From: Okeania sp. SIO2C9
GTDB lineage: Bacteria; Cyanobacteriota; Cyanobacteriia; Cyanobacteriales; Microcoleaceae
Reading direction: 5' to 3'
Assembly: GCF_010672455.1 (NCBI RefSeq)
Contig: NZ_JAAHGO010000037.1
Coordinates: 24,341-88,340, forward strand
Length of the DNA: 64,000 nucleotides
Numbering within the stretch: position 1 is the stretch's first letter; every line of letters starts with the position of its first letter. Both the position numbers and the translations under genes were made by a program. The notes under the pieces were generated by a model that did not search any database, was not told the origin of the DNA, and saw only the letters and a list, made by a program, of their open reading frames with translations. Positions 27,603-37,404 of the stretch are shown here, piece by piece.

Positions 27603-28660
27603 TCATTTTAGTTTTTTCTCCTTCATTTGTTCAATCAAATTTATCATTTTTTCTACTTCATTAATCCATAGTTTATCACCAAGTTCCCCGTAAATTTCTT
27701 TTGCCTTTTCTAACTCCAATAAAGCATCTTCAACAAAGCCTATTTGTACCATTAACCAACCTAGTCCAGTTTTACATAATGCAATACCTTGCTGGTATTT
27801 TATATGTTCATAAATTCGTAGAGCATCTCGATAATAAATGCGAGATTTATCGAAGTTACTCATTAAATGGTGAGTGCGAGCTATTTGATAGGTAGTTTTA
27901 GCAAGAAGTTGATAGTCGTTTTCTTTGCTGTAAGTTTGGAAACTTTTTTCTAAATAATCTAGACCTTTATACCAAGAACCTTGTTCAACACAGATCGTGC
28001 CAACCAATAGACAATGTTTTGCTGCTTCCCACGTATCTCCTAATTCTTCAAAGAGCTGAATTGCTTTTTCATAGTAAGCGATCGCCTCCTCCCATTTTTG
28101 TTGTTCTTGTGTGATGACTCCCAAGTTATGGCAACTTTTGGCTGCGTTGTAAAAATCTTTCACCTCTTCAGAAACCTGTAGAGATTTTTGGAGATGTCTA
28201 ATAGCTTCATCAATTTTGCTTAGGGAAAGTGCCACTACACCTAAGTTGTGATTGATATCAGCAACTCCGTAAAAATCTCTCACATCTTCAAAAACCTGTA
28301 GAGCTTTTTGGAAATAAGCGATCGCTTCCTCAAACTGCTGTTGCTCTGCTACCAATATACCTAGACTTAGATAGGCGTTGGCAACCTTATGCAAATCCTC
28401 AGTATCCTTAAAAATTTGCAGAGCTTTTTGGAAAGCTTCATCAAACTGTCTTTGCTCTTGTGCTACCATACCTAAGTTGAAATAGGCATTAGCAACCCCG
28501 TGAAAACCTCCATACTCTCAATAATTTCCAGAGCTTTTTGGAAATAAGTGATCGCCTTGTCAAACTCCTTTTGTAAATATGCCGTGTTACCCAATAGGAA
28601 ATATTTCTTAATCTCAATTGCTGAGAAATTTGTTGCTTGATTTTTTTTGATTTTAACCAT
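27603..28660 (-). pseudogene. TPR-repeat protein with a single frameshift
   Basis: The N-terminal part starts at 28660 (MVKIKKNQATNFSAIEIKKY, YLQKEFDKAITYFQKALEI). After SMEVF the frame shifts by one base near 28498-28512 (an AAAA run on the plus strand), then continues FHGVANAYFNLGMVAQEQ and about eight tetratricopeptide repeats of ~40 residues to 27603. Restored length is about 351 residues. TPRs mediate protein contacts; no catalytic domain is seen. The frameshift may be real or a sequencing error. The stop TGA overlaps an ATG of a 17-codon stub (MTDGDKIYDELDNIYRD), perhaps a further truncated gene. Confidence 0.85.
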
Positions 28661-28825
28661 ATTACTATTGAGTAAATAAGATAGATAAGTTTATCTATTT
28701 ATAGTAAAGTATTATATATATAATAATTCAAACTGACAATTTCCAAGTTGTAATATTTTAGAAAATACACAACAAGGAAGATTTTTTTTTATACTTTGAC
28801 AAAATGTAATGGTTGAGGTTTTTTT

Positions 28826-28960
28826 ATGAATATTAGGCTGATTCATGAACAGGAAAAGTTTATTGAAGCACAGGTTAATAGTGGGAAATTTGCTACTTTT
28901 GAAGAGGCATATGAAGTCAGAAGTCAGAAGTTAGAAGTATTTATGAAGTTATGCTGAAGT
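28826..28960 (+). pseudogene. ParD-like antitoxin fragment
   Basis: MNIRLIHEQEKFIEAQVNSG then KFATFEEAYEV resembles the ribbon-helix-helix start of ParD/CC2985-type antitoxins (MNISLTxEQEKFIxxxxxxGKY). After about 31 residues it runs into AGTCAGA heptamers and stops. No ParE partner follows. The rest of 28961-29149 is repeats. Confidence 0.6.
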
Positions 28961-29149
28961 CTGAAGCTTATTCTTTTTTATAAGATCAGAAGTAAGCAGC
29001 CTTTATGAAGTCAGAAGTCAGAAGTTTTTATGAAGTTGTAAGTTTGAGGTTTTTGAAATAGGTGAATTCAGATATAATTTGATAAAAAATTTACTATAAA
29101 CTTAGAAGTATTAGGGTTGAGTAATAATTTGAATAATCAACAAATTTAA

Positions 29150-29482
29150 ATTCAGGAAAGAACAAAAAAGTTTGCGGTTAGAGTCGTCAAAGCTTGTACC
29201 TGGTTAGAAGGAAAATCTAATGTGAGTAGAACTTTAGCAAATCAATTGTTAAAGTCAGGAACTTCTGTAGGAGCTAATTGTAGTGAAGCTCAGTCAGCTC
29301 AATCAAAAAGAGATTTTATCAGTAAATATGAAATTGCCCTGAAAGAAGCAAGAGAAACAAAATATTGGCTAGAAGTTATAATAGAAGCTGAAGTAGTATC
29401 ATTAGAAAAGTTTAAATATTTGATGCAATAAACCGAATAAATTATTAGAATATTAGTCGCTACTATTAAAAAACTAAAAGAA
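29150..29482 (+). pseudogene. Four-helix bundle (23S rRNA intervening-sequence type) protein, broken
   Basis: The frame reads ERTKKFAVRVVKACTWLEG, then LANQLLKSGTSVGANCSEAQ, ISKYEIALKEARETKYWLEV and IIRILVATIKKLKE to 29482, which is the S23/four-helix bundle family. It is broken by TAA at 29147 (before the first helix), 29429 and 29438. A GTG at 29222 could start a 69-residue product that lacks the first helix, so function is doubtful. The family role is unknown, although it is found in rRNA insertions and free-standing. Confidence 0.8.
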
Positions 29483-29523
29483 TAAACTTCTGACTTCTGA
29501 CTTCTAACTTCTGACTTCATAAA

Positions 29524-30000
29524 ATGGCACATTTGAAAACTAAGAGTACCACAAGTAACCTGACAGAAAGAGAGCAATGGAAATGGCAATTAGTTAGAAG
29601 TTTATACGAAAAGGGTTTAACCAAGTTCGATATTATCAATTTGTTTAAATTCATTGATAAAATGATGACATTGCCCCCAGAATTAGAATCAAACTTTCAA
29701 AGCAAAATTAATCAATATGAGGAGGAACAAAGAATGGAATTTCTAAGCACTATAGAAGAATTAGCTATAGAAAGAGGTCAGCAAATAGGTCCAGAAATAG
29801 GTCAGGAAATAGGAGCAAAAGAAAATTGCAGACAAAATATTCTTGACTTACTGGAAAAACGCTTTAATAGTTTGCCAGAAACTCTGATAAAAGCTATTAA
29901 TGAAATTAATGACTTAGCTTTGCTAAAACGGTTACTTGTAGAAACAATTACTGTTAATTCAGTTGCCGAGTTTGAGGAATTAATTACAGAATCGAAATAG
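29524..30000 (+). CDS. C-terminal part of an Rpn/PD-(D/E)XK-type transposase-like protein
   Basis: This 158-residue protein matches the C-terminal half of Rpn-family (recombination-promoting nuclease/DUF4351-like) proteins: REQWKWQLVRSLYEKGLTKF, then ILDLLEKRFNSLPETLIKAI. The N-terminal nuclease domain is missing; heptamer repeats (AGTCAGA) stand immediately upstream. The family has variable GQQIGxEIG repeats in the middle (GQQIGPEIGQEIGAKE). It is probably a truncated remnant, though its own ATG is present. Confidence 0.65.
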   Translation: MAHLKTKSTTSNLTEREQWKWQLVRSLYEKGLTKFDIINLFKFIDKMMTLPPELESNFQSKINQYEEEQRMEFLSTIEELAIERGQQIGPEIGQEIGAKENCRQNILDLLEKRFNSLPETLIKAINEINDLALLKRLLVETITVNSVAEFEELITESK

Positions 30001-30143
30001 ATAACAATTATAAAGTAGAGTAGGTTGAGTTGAGGAACGTTAGCGCCAGCTTATCCGCAGGATAAACCCAACATCAAGATATATCCCAAACAAATAATTA
30101 GATAATAGTATCATCAGTTATTTTTGGATTGCACCATCGCTTA

Positions 30144-30244
30144 CAGCGCTTTTCAAATTGATGAACCATATCTTCACAAGCAAAATCTTGTAGGGACGTT
30201 CCATGGAACGTCCTTACTGTGGTCTACCCAAATGAAAACCGCTG
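30144..30244. mobile_element. MITE-3 copy 1 (CAGCGCTTTTC ends, TA flanks)
   Basis: CAGCGCTTTTC to GAAAACCGCTG, flanked by TA. The interior carries the palindrome GGACGTTCCATGGAACGTCC. Close copies lie at 35408-35510 and 45473-45573, and a partial right end near 34270-34313. Confidence 0.82.
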
Positions 30245-30279
30245 TAACCCAACCTACAAAGACTAACTAAATAGAAATA

Positions 30280-33200
30280 TTATCTAATTACGAAATTCTC
30301 TGCTGATACATTTGGAGTACCAGTCAAAGTTGCAAACTGACTGCCATCTCCAAAACCACTATCGCTGCCATTAGCATTATAGAATAAAGCACCATTACTA
30401 GAATTGTAGACGATAATAGCTTCACTACTAGCAGCATCACCATTGCTTTCTACCGTGGCAAACTCATCCCCAATATCTTCACCCGAAGTAGTAGTAATTT
30501 CTGTGAAAGTTGTTAAGTCAAGCAGAATTAAATCTAAGTCTGGGTTAAAGTCTGTAATTTCATCCACCCCTAAACTCGCCTGACTAAACTCATCATTAGC
30601 AGCAAAAATAAAGCGGTCGATACTTGCACCACCAGTGAGAGTATCATTATCCGCACCACCATTGATGCGATCGCGACCTTGACCACCACTGAGAATATCT
30701 TCTCCACTACCTCCTAATATCCGGTCATTACCAATACGACCGATTAAGTTATCATCTCCATTACCGCCAAAGATGGTATCGTTTTCCAAACCACCATTAA
30801 CGCGGTCATCACCATCACCACCACTAACAAAGTCATCTCCCCGGTTGCCATTAATATCATCGTCCCCTGCAGCACCATTAATAGTATCGCTACCACCAAG
30901 GCCACTAAGAATATCATTACCAGCGAGACCATCAATATTATCGTTACCCGTACCACCTTCAAGGTTATCATTACCTGGAGTTCCCTGAATATCCTGGTTT
31001 GGGCTAAATTCATAAATAGTAGTAGTACCACTAATTTCATTGGCAACTACTAATAACGCCTCCCCATTCGGACTATCTTCTGGGGAAATAAACGCAAGTC
31101 CTTCCGGTGCTAAATCTCCTACTGCTAACAACTGTTCTGGGGTAGGGTCTGGGTCTCCATCTGCATCAACATCAAATTCTACAGAGAAGTCGCGGTTATT
31201 AATGTATTGCACAAAATCTGGACTGCTGGGGTTGCTGACATCATAAACCATAATGCCCCCTGTACGTTCCAAACCAAGAAAAGTATAGGTTTTATCGCCT
31301 AAAACTCCTGTAGTTATAGCTTCGGGTTCAGGACCACTATTGTCGCTACGACTATCAAAAGTATTTTCGTCTCGGTCTGAGTTAAAGTTATCTGGGAACT
31401 GTGCTGCAGTTATTTGTTCAATACTATCCCCACTGTTGAAGATTAAGTTGCCCGCAGCATCCCAAATGCTGAAAGACCGACCGCCAGAGCTGAAAATTTT
31501 GTCGAAGTCCCCATCACCATCAAGATCGCCGTTTTGATTTGTTACTGTTAGACGACCTAAAGCAGTATCATCCTCTAGTGCAGCAACGTCAAAAACATCG
31601 GGGTCGAGTACATATTCGTCATCTCCTACTCGCACTGCTTCGTCAAGAGCATCAAACTCTCTGTCATCTCCTTCATCTGCTGTTACATAATAGGTCTCAC
31701 CTTCTACCACAAAGGAAGCAATACTATCTGGTAGCAATAGACCAGAAACAGGCCAGTTGCCTAAATTGATACCATCATCGCGATCGCTTGGGTCAATTTG
31801 ATTACTTTCTGAAAAATCAATTACACCCAAAACTACTGGCACTGGTTCTGGGTTGAGGGGAACAGTGCCATCTCCAGGAATTTCCTCATCTAGGAGACCG
31901 AAGTCATTGTCGTTTAGTACTGCTAGTCGTCCATCTGGTAAAAGTGATAAACCTTCTGGTTTGTCTCCTGCTAGATAACCAAGGGAGGGTAGGTTAGTTA
32001 TCTTAGTTTTGTTAACTGGTTGGATGTCTAATGCTGCTAACTCATCTGCAGTTAATTGTTCTAGAGTCGTTTCTTCTGGTAAGTTTGGTGCACCGGGAGC
32101 GAGTAAGTTAGTTGCTCCTGTGAGGTCAATTTCAAATATAAATTTTTTGCCTGTGGCAGTGGTAGAAGAGTCTCGCTCTAGAATATAAAATGTGCCATTA
32201 TCAGCATCATAAACGGCATCGCCAATTTTATCAACGATTAGATTGAGCTCATCGCTGAGAGCAGGTTTTTCTAGCAAATAAACATATTCTGCTACGGGTT
32301 CTCCAGTCGCTGGGTCGATACCTAACATCCGGATGACGCTGGAGTTGTCCGAGGTAGTGCGATCTGGATTTGCTAGAGGTGTTTGAATAAAGCTGTAGAG
32401 AATATCTTCATCTGTATCCAGGGCAATGGCTTCAAAACCACGGTTGCGACGACGGTTAGAATATTCTGCGGGTAGGGTTTCTGTGCCAAAAGTTCCCTCT
32501 GTTTCTCCTGCTAGTGCTGCTGTCCCTTCGGGTACAAAGCGATCGATGAGTGACCCATCAACATCGAAGTGGTAGATGGCGGGGCGATATTCGTCTACAG
32601 TCCAGTATGTACCATCATCATTAATAACAATACCCTCAAGGTCTGCACCAAATGGGTCGTATTCTAGGGGGTTTCCAGATAAGTCTACTGGTTCTTCGTC
32701 TATTTCAGGAATATTAGGTAAACCTGTGATGGGAGTTGTACCGTCTTCCCTGTTGAGGAGAATTTCTTGAGTAATTTGAATATTGCCACTGTCTTCATCT
32801 AGTGTAAAACGAACAATTCTAGCTTGATAGTCTGGCAAGGCAAATGGTCTTTCGTTGTCTCCGTCGTTATCTACGTCTGTGGGTGCACCGTTGGGTCCAC
32901 GATCGGGTACGGTGACAAATTGTAGGTTGCCGTCATCGTCTGTACCTTCATACCATAGTCCAGATAAACCACCCAAGAGAATTTCCTGACCCCCTTCGGT
33001 TGTATCCAAAACTGGCAGGTTGGAAAACTCAAATGTTGTCAGGGAGGGAAGACCGCGACTGTAGTCTTTTACTCCCAATGGCAGAACATCTACAATGTTG
33101 GCATTTTCAATATCTACCACTGCTACAGCATTATTTTCTTGCAGAGTGACCAGTGCTGTCGTATCGTTACCATCTACAGCAATAAATTCTGGTTCGAGGT

Positions 33201-33786
33201 CTTGAGCCGCATTTGAACCAGGACCGTAGATCCGAACGCCTTTGGCACGCAATTCTTCTTCCCTACCAATGAAAGCAGAAAAATCAGCGGTAGAGACATC
33301 TGCCTGGGTTAAATTTTCTACTCCACCAGAAATGTCGATAATGCTAACCGAACCTTCTGGGTCGTTGGTGTACTCGTCATTGGGTTCTCCTTCATTGGCC
33401 ACTAGCACCTTTGTGCCATCGGAGGTAAAGGTGAGCATATCTGGTAATGCACCCACGGTTACTTGGTTGAGAGTATTCCCATCTGCATCGAAGAAGGCAA
33501 CAGTGCCAAGGTCTTGTTTGACATCAGCTTCGATCGCCACTGCTACAATGCCATTTTGATTTACTGCAACGCTGTTGGCAATTGCGCCAAAGGATGAAAC
33601 ATCAATTTGACCTATGAAATTGGGGTCGGTGGGATCGCTAATATCTAATACATCAATAGCAGCCTCATTTGCCTTGACAACAAACACTCTTTGTGTATTG
33701 GGGTCGTAAGCTGGAATTTCAGCAGCACTTTCATCAAAAACGCCTGTGTCATAAGTACCTAATGGTCTGAGTTGTGGGTCAGTCAT
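30280..33786 (-). CDS. RTX exoprotein: choice-of-anchor I domain with inserted esterase-like phytase domain
   Basis: This 1168-residue acidic protein has no N-terminal signal. The N-terminal ~235 residues (VFVVKANEAAIDVLDISDPT, GALPDMLTFTSDGTKVLVANEGEPND) and a segment near 800-920 (GPEPEAITTGVLGDKTYTFL) form the choice-of-anchor I beta-propeller. Between them, about 240-570, lies an esterase-like phytase domain (GGLSGLWYEGTDDDG, FVTVPDRGPNG, FEAIALDTDEDILYS). Residues about 935-1065 are GGxGxD calcium-binding RTX nonapeptides (GGTGNDNIDG, GGNGDDNLIG), and the end is a type I secretion-type tail. Extracellular phosphate or ester hydrolysis is a plausible role. GGGAGATTA precedes ATG 33786. 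No secretion genes are adjacent. Confidence 0.87.
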   Translation of the reverse strand: MTDPQLRPLGTYDTGVFDESAAEIPAYDPNTQRVFVVKANEAAIDVLDISDPTDPNFIGQIDVSSFGAIANSVAVNQNGIVAVAIEADVKQDLGTVAFFDADGNTLNQVTVGALPDMLTFTSDGTKVLVANEGEPNDEYTNDPEGSVSIIDISGGVENLTQADVSTADFSAFIGREEELRAKGVRIYGPGSNAAQDLEPEFIAVDGNDTTALVTLQENNAVAVVDIENANIVDVLPLGVKDYSRGLPSLTTFEFSNLPVLDTTEGGQEILLGGLSGLWYEGTDDDGNLQFVTVPDRGPNGAPTDVDNDGDNERPFALPDYQARIVRFTLDEDSGNIQITQEILLNREDGTTPITGLPNIPEIDEEPVDLSGNPLEYDPFGADLEGIVINDDGTYWTVDEYRPAIYHFDVDGSLIDRFVPEGTAALAGETEGTFGTETLPAEYSNRRRNRGFEAIALDTDEDILYSFIQTPLANPDRTTSDNSSVIRMLGIDPATGEPVAEYVYLLEKPALSDELNLIVDKIGDAVYDADNGTFYILERDSSTTATGKKFIFEIDLTGATNLLAPGAPNLPEETTLEQLTADELAALDIQPVNKTKITNLPSLGYLAGDKPEGLSLLPDGRLAVLNDNDFGLLDEEIPGDGTVPLNPEPVPVVLGVIDFSESNQIDPSDRDDGINLGNWPVSGLLLPDSIASFVVEGETYYVTADEGDDREFDALDEAVRVGDDEYVLDPDVFDVAALEDDTALGRLTVTNQNGDLDGDGDFDKIFSSGGRSFSIWDAAGNLIFNSGDSIEQITAAQFPDNFNSDRDENTFDSRSDNSGPEPEAITTGVLGDKTYTFLGLERTGGIMVYDVSNPSSPDFVQYINNRDFSVEFDVDADGDPDPTPEQLLAVGDLAPEGLAFISPEDSPNGEALLVVANEISGTTTIYEFSPNQDIQGTPGNDNLEGGTGNDNIDGLAGNDILSGLGGSDTINGAAGDDDINGNRGDDFVSGGDGDDRVNGGLENDTIFGGNGDDNLIGRIGNDRILGGSGEDILSGGQGRDRINGGADNDTLTGGASIDRFIFAANDEFSQASLGVDEITDFNPDLDLILLDLTTFTEITTTSGEDIGDEFATVESNGDAASSEAIIVYNSSNGALFYNANGSDSGFGDGSQFATLTGTPNVSAENFVIR

Positions 33787-33991
33787 TAATCTCCCTAGTT
33801 GTATATATGTTTAATAGATCGATTGTATATTAACAGTTTCACTTTAAGATAAGTTTAAATAGTCTTGAAGAAGGCAGGAGTTAGAAGGTATCCTCCCTAC
33901 CCCCCTTTGAAAGGGAGAAGGGAAAATTGCTTATGGATAGTCAACGACTTGCCACCTGCGTGTCTTATCAACCCAAACAATTTTAAGCACC

Positions 33992-34191
33992 TTCAACAAT
34001 TAATAATGAATAATGAATAATTACCTCTCCTTGAAAAGAAGAGGATTGACAAATTCATGAAAATTTTTTTTCACAGGAGTCGATTGGAGGACAGCTCCGA
34101 GACCTCGCCATCCCACCCTTCGGGAAGCTACGCTAACGACCGCTTATTATCCCCTAAAAAGGGGAGGCGCATACCCACAATTTTTCGGTAA
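33992..34191. repeat. Repeat family P copy
   Basis: Full-length forward copy, TTCAACAATTAATAATG to TTTTTCGGTAA, with the CACAGGAGTCGATTGG and CGCCATCCC segments. A further repeat at 33910-33990 (minus strand) is an uninterrupted copy of the sequence that MITE-3 interrupts at 35408. Confidence 0.8.
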
Positions 34192-34391
34192 ACCTGTAGG
34201 GGCGAAAGGCCTTTAGCTACGCGCAACTACGTTAATGCCCCTACTATGGCCATTACCTAGCCCACAACTACGTTAACGCTACTACTGTGGTCTACCGTAC
34301 AGGAAAACCGCTGTAGCGCGCTGAAAGCTGAGTGCTGTTTGCAGAGCATTCCGGTACAGAAAATGCTGACCGCTAGTTTAACTCTCAACTA

Positions 34392-34728
34392 TTAAGCGAT
34401 CGCGTAACCTGTATGGTGTCTTACATCAGACGGATGAAACCCTAAAAAAAATGTCTGATTTTGGAATTCCTGCCTCAACAAGTTCTGGAGCAATTCCATC
34501 TTCCATTCCATCTTATTGAATCCATATTTTACCATTAATAATTTGAATATGAGTAATGCAACCGTGAACGCGACGTTTTTGTTGCCAACCAACATCTAGT
34601 AGTAAGAAATGGTTACGTTCTCTATCAATAATTAAATACTCTTCAATTTCACCATCAGCATAAGGCATATTAGCGTATTTATGGAGAATTTTCTCAATAA
34701 TATCTCGATATAAATTTAAGTTATCCAT
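34392..34728 (-). pseudogene. xisI: XisI (fdxN element excision controlling factor), broken
   Basis: MDNLNLYRDIIEKILHKYAN, LLLDVGWQQKRRVHGCITHI and NGKIWIQ are the XisI pattern. A TAA at 34513 follows KIWIQ, and the same frame goes on DGMEDGIAPELVEAGIPKSD. A run of eight T (one more than needed) then shifts the frame, after which LGFHPSDVRHHTGYAIA would complete the family end at 34392. XisI acts with XisH; in heterocyst formers they control excision of the fdxN element, but homologues are widespread in cyanobacteria. ATG overlaps the xisH end. Confidence 0.85.
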
Positions 34729-35234
34729 TCTACAATTTCCTCTGTTTTTGGTGAAAAAATTAATAGCTGAAGCTGGTTAAATTTAACAACAGACTGTGGT
34801 AACTCTTCTGAAAAGAAGTCTGAAAATATGCCTTCAGAAATAGCCAGATATAACAGACGCTCTGGCTGTTGCTCATACCATTTCTCTGTAACAATGCGCT
34901 TAATAATTATTGCTCAGACCTGATTAAACAGACTATTCTCATCTTTATATTAAGTGCAACTTCATGGAGAAATGGTATCAGACAAAATTTGTGTATAAAT
35001 GATGTATTGACCCAAAGCTTGTTCTAAATCATTTATAGGAGATGGACTTAAAAAGCTTTTAATTTCTACAGCAATTTTCTGTCCCTCTTTTTGAGCTGCT
35101 AAGAGCTTTTTTGCCCCCAAATCTGCATAAAGAATCCTACGGCCAACTTTCAGCCGTAAAGGGTCTTCAGTAATTGTCCACCCATCCTTCAATAGTGCTG
35201 TTTTAACTATCTGATGGTAAATATCTTTTGCCAT
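34716..35234 (-). pseudogene. xisH: XisH (PD-(D/E)XK-like), interrupted by a MITE
   Basis: The N-terminal part MAKDIYHQIVKTALLKDGWT, AQKEGQKIAVEIKSF and LEQALGQYIIYTQIL is XisH, with the E-x-K nuclease core. The gene is interrupted at 34876-34977 by a 102-bp element. It continues as YEQQPERLLYLAISEGIFSD and VKFNQLQLLIFSPKTEEIVE, ending at 34716. The product is truncated after about 90 residues. xisI, its partner, is broken as well, so the module is dead. Confidence 0.88.
34876..34977. mobile_element. 102-bp MITE inside xisH (TACCATTTCTC ends)
   Basis: TACCATTTCTC at 34876 and GAGAAATGGTA ending at 34977. Similarity of the two arms extends over about 30 bp, with mismatches (GCGCTTAATA / GCACTTAATA). 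TA at each end fits an IS630/Tc1-type target. Confidence 0.8.
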
Positions 35235-35407
35235 TTCAACCTAACTTAATACAAGCTTATCTTGCAAAAGCAAAAATTATATTATTATACAATTATTATT
35301 ATCATAAACTTGATATGATTAATCTCCTAATTTTTAGCATGATCTTTTCAGTGGTGGGTTTAATATCCCACCGTCAACGGGGGTGCTTAAAATTTTTTGG
35401 GGTTATA

Positions 35408-35510
35408 CAGCGGTTTTCCTGTACGGTAGACCACAGTAGAGACGTTTCATGGAACGTCTCTACTGGGTGCATGATTATGACGATGTGGTTCATCAATATG
35501 AAAAGCGCTG
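35408..35510. mobile_element. MITE-3 copy 2, inserted in a dispersed repeat
   Basis: CAGCGGTTTTC to GAAAAGCGCTG (end at 35510), TA flanks. The host sequence GGGGTTA...AGACACG is uninterrupted at about 58727 (GGGGTTATCAGACACG) and, inverted, near 33965-33985 (GATAAGACACG), which supports a TA target duplication. Confidence 0.82.
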
Positions 35511-35606
35511 TAAGACACGGAGTGGCGTGTCGAAGACTATCCATAAACAATTTTCCCTTCTGCCTTCAGCATAGCTGCCTTCTGCCTTCTTCAATTTTAA
35601 CCTTAA

Positions 35607-36941
35607 ATGATTCCTTCAAAACGTTTATATTTACTATTATTATTAGGAATGGTCGTTGCGCCAGTCATCGCTATTTTGTTCGATCAACAAATAAGTTTGA
35701 TGGCACTAGCACTGTTTGATTTGATTATCTGTAGTTTGGCTGTTTGGGATGGAGCTACAGTGAAACCTCATCGAGTCAAACTAGCGCGCTACCCTTTACA
35801 GAAACTTTCCATTGGGCGAGATAATCATATTACTATATCGGTTGAGTCTGGCAAACACAGGGCAAATATTATCTTGCATGATGATTATCCCCCAGAGTTT
35901 GCAACTTCCTCTACTACTCTCTCAGCAATAGTTGAACCTAACAGCAGTCAGGAATTAACTTATCATGTCAACCCCGATAAACGAGGTGAGTTTCAGTGGG
36001 GAAATATTCGGGCGCGACAATTGGGAAAGTGGGGGTTAGCGTGGCAGCAATGGCAAGTTCCGGCAAGTCAACAGGTGGCAGTTTATCCAGATTTGCTGGG
36101 GTTACGATCGCTCTCTATCCGTCTCTCTCTACAAAATACTGGCACGATGCGTCAAAAGCGACGTCTGGGAATGGGAACAGAATTTTCTGAACTCCGGGAA
36201 TATGGTATTGGTGATGATATACGCTTCATTGACTGGAAAGCTACCGCTCGTCGTAGTCGTCCTTTAGTGCGGGTATTGGAACCAGAAACGGAGCAAACTT
36301 TGATTATTTTACTTGATGGGGGGAGGTTGATGACTGCCCAGGTGCAGGGTTTAAAACGGTTTGATTGGGGTTTGAATGCTACTTTATCATTGGCAATGGC
36401 GGGGTTTAGTAGGGGCGATCGTGTGGGAGTGGGAGTATTTGAGCGTCAACTCAGCACTTGGATACCACCAGAGAGGGGGAAAAATCAATTATCAAAATTA
36501 ATTGAAAATCTTACACCTATTCAACCAGTTTTGCGGGAACCAGATTATGTCGAGGCAGTTACTAGAGTGGTTAAGCAACAAACCCGTCGTGCTTTGGTAG
36601 TCGTAATTACAGATATTGTGGATACTACTGCTTCTGCGGAACTTTTGGCAGCATTGGCAAGGTTAACGCCTCGTTATTTACCGTTTTGTGTAGCTTTGTG
36701 CGATCCATTGGTGGAGAAATTAGCACATACTCCCACTGTTTCTGGAGAAAATCAGCAGGTACATGAAAAAAGTCATGCTGCTTATACTCGTGCTGTGGCA
36801 ATAGATTTATTATCTCAAAGACAGGTTGCTTTTACTCAGTTGAAACAGAAAGGAGTTTTGGTTTTAGATGCGCCTGCAAATCAAATTAGTACAGAATTGG
36901 TAGATAGATATTTGCAGCTCAAGTCTAGGAATTTACTTTAA
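35607..36941 (+). CDS. DUF58-domain protein
   Basis: This 444-residue protein has two N-terminal membrane helices (LYLLLLLGMVVAPVIAILF, ISLMALALFDLIICSLAVWD) and a beta-rich region. The DUF58 signature MGTEFSELREYGIGDDIRFIDWKATARR follows, then a von Willebrand-A-like domain beginning LIILLDGGRLMT. DUF58 proteins usually lie beside MoxR AAA ATPases and are thought to aid complex assembly or cell-surface processes. No MoxR gene is in the window. The start is ATG 35607, next to repeats. Confidence 0.9.
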   Translation: MIPSKRLYLLLLLGMVVAPVIAILFDQQISLMALALFDLIICSLAVWDGATVKPHRVKLARYPLQKLSIGRDNHITISVESGKHRANIILHDDYPPEFATSSTTLSAIVEPNSSQELTYHVNPDKRGEFQWGNIRARQLGKWGLAWQQWQVPASQQVAVYPDLLGLRSLSIRLSLQNTGTMRQKRRLGMGTEFSELREYGIGDDIRFIDWKATARRSRPLVRVLEPETEQTLIILLDGGRLMTAQVQGLKRFDWGLNATLSLAMAGFSRGDRVGVGVFERQLSTWIPPERGKNQLSKLIENLTPIQPVLREPDYVEAVTRVVKQQTRRALVVVITDIVDTTASAELLAALARLTPRYLPFCVALCDPLVEKLAHTPTVSGENQQVHEKSHAAYTRAVAIDLLSQRQVAFTQLKQKGVLVLDAPANQISTELVDRYLQLKSRNLL

Positions 36942-37013
36942 GTAGTCGTGCAAAATAAATTTCCTATTTGAGAGAGGCAACAGGCAACAGGCAATAGGGA
37001 ATCAGTAGGATGT

Positions 37014-37227
37014 TTCAACAATTAATAATGAATAATGAATAATGAATAATTACCTCTGCTTGAGAATAAATTGAAGAGGATTGACAAATTCATGAAAATT
37101 TTTCTTCACAGGAGTCGATTGGATATGGCTCCTTTGACCTCGCCATCCCATCCTAGGTCATGCTGCGCAAACGACCGCTTATTATCCCCTATCCAAGGGG
37201 AGGCGCATACCCACAATTTTTCGGTAA
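37014..37227. repeat. Repeat family P copy
   Basis: TTCAACAATTAATAATG to TTTTTCGGTAA with two internal variants (GCTTGAGAATAAATTGAAG). It is preceded by CAGGCAA heptamers. Confidence 0.8.
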
Positions 37228-37404
37228 TTAATTTTGCATAGGTACTTAGTATTTAGTTGGACTTTCGGAAAAACAGGACTTATAGAACCCATTTGAGTTC
37301 TATATAATTATGGTAGTCAAGTCTTTTCGCGCATCAATTTTGACCGAAAATCATCAGCAAGGAGTGTTGAATTTTTTGTATTATTTCTCCCCACATCTTC
37401 CCTC

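Noticed and set aside
30744..31046. 100-residue hydrophobic ORF within the RTX gene
   Set aside because: Shadow frame of the GGxGxD repeats; no own ribosome site.
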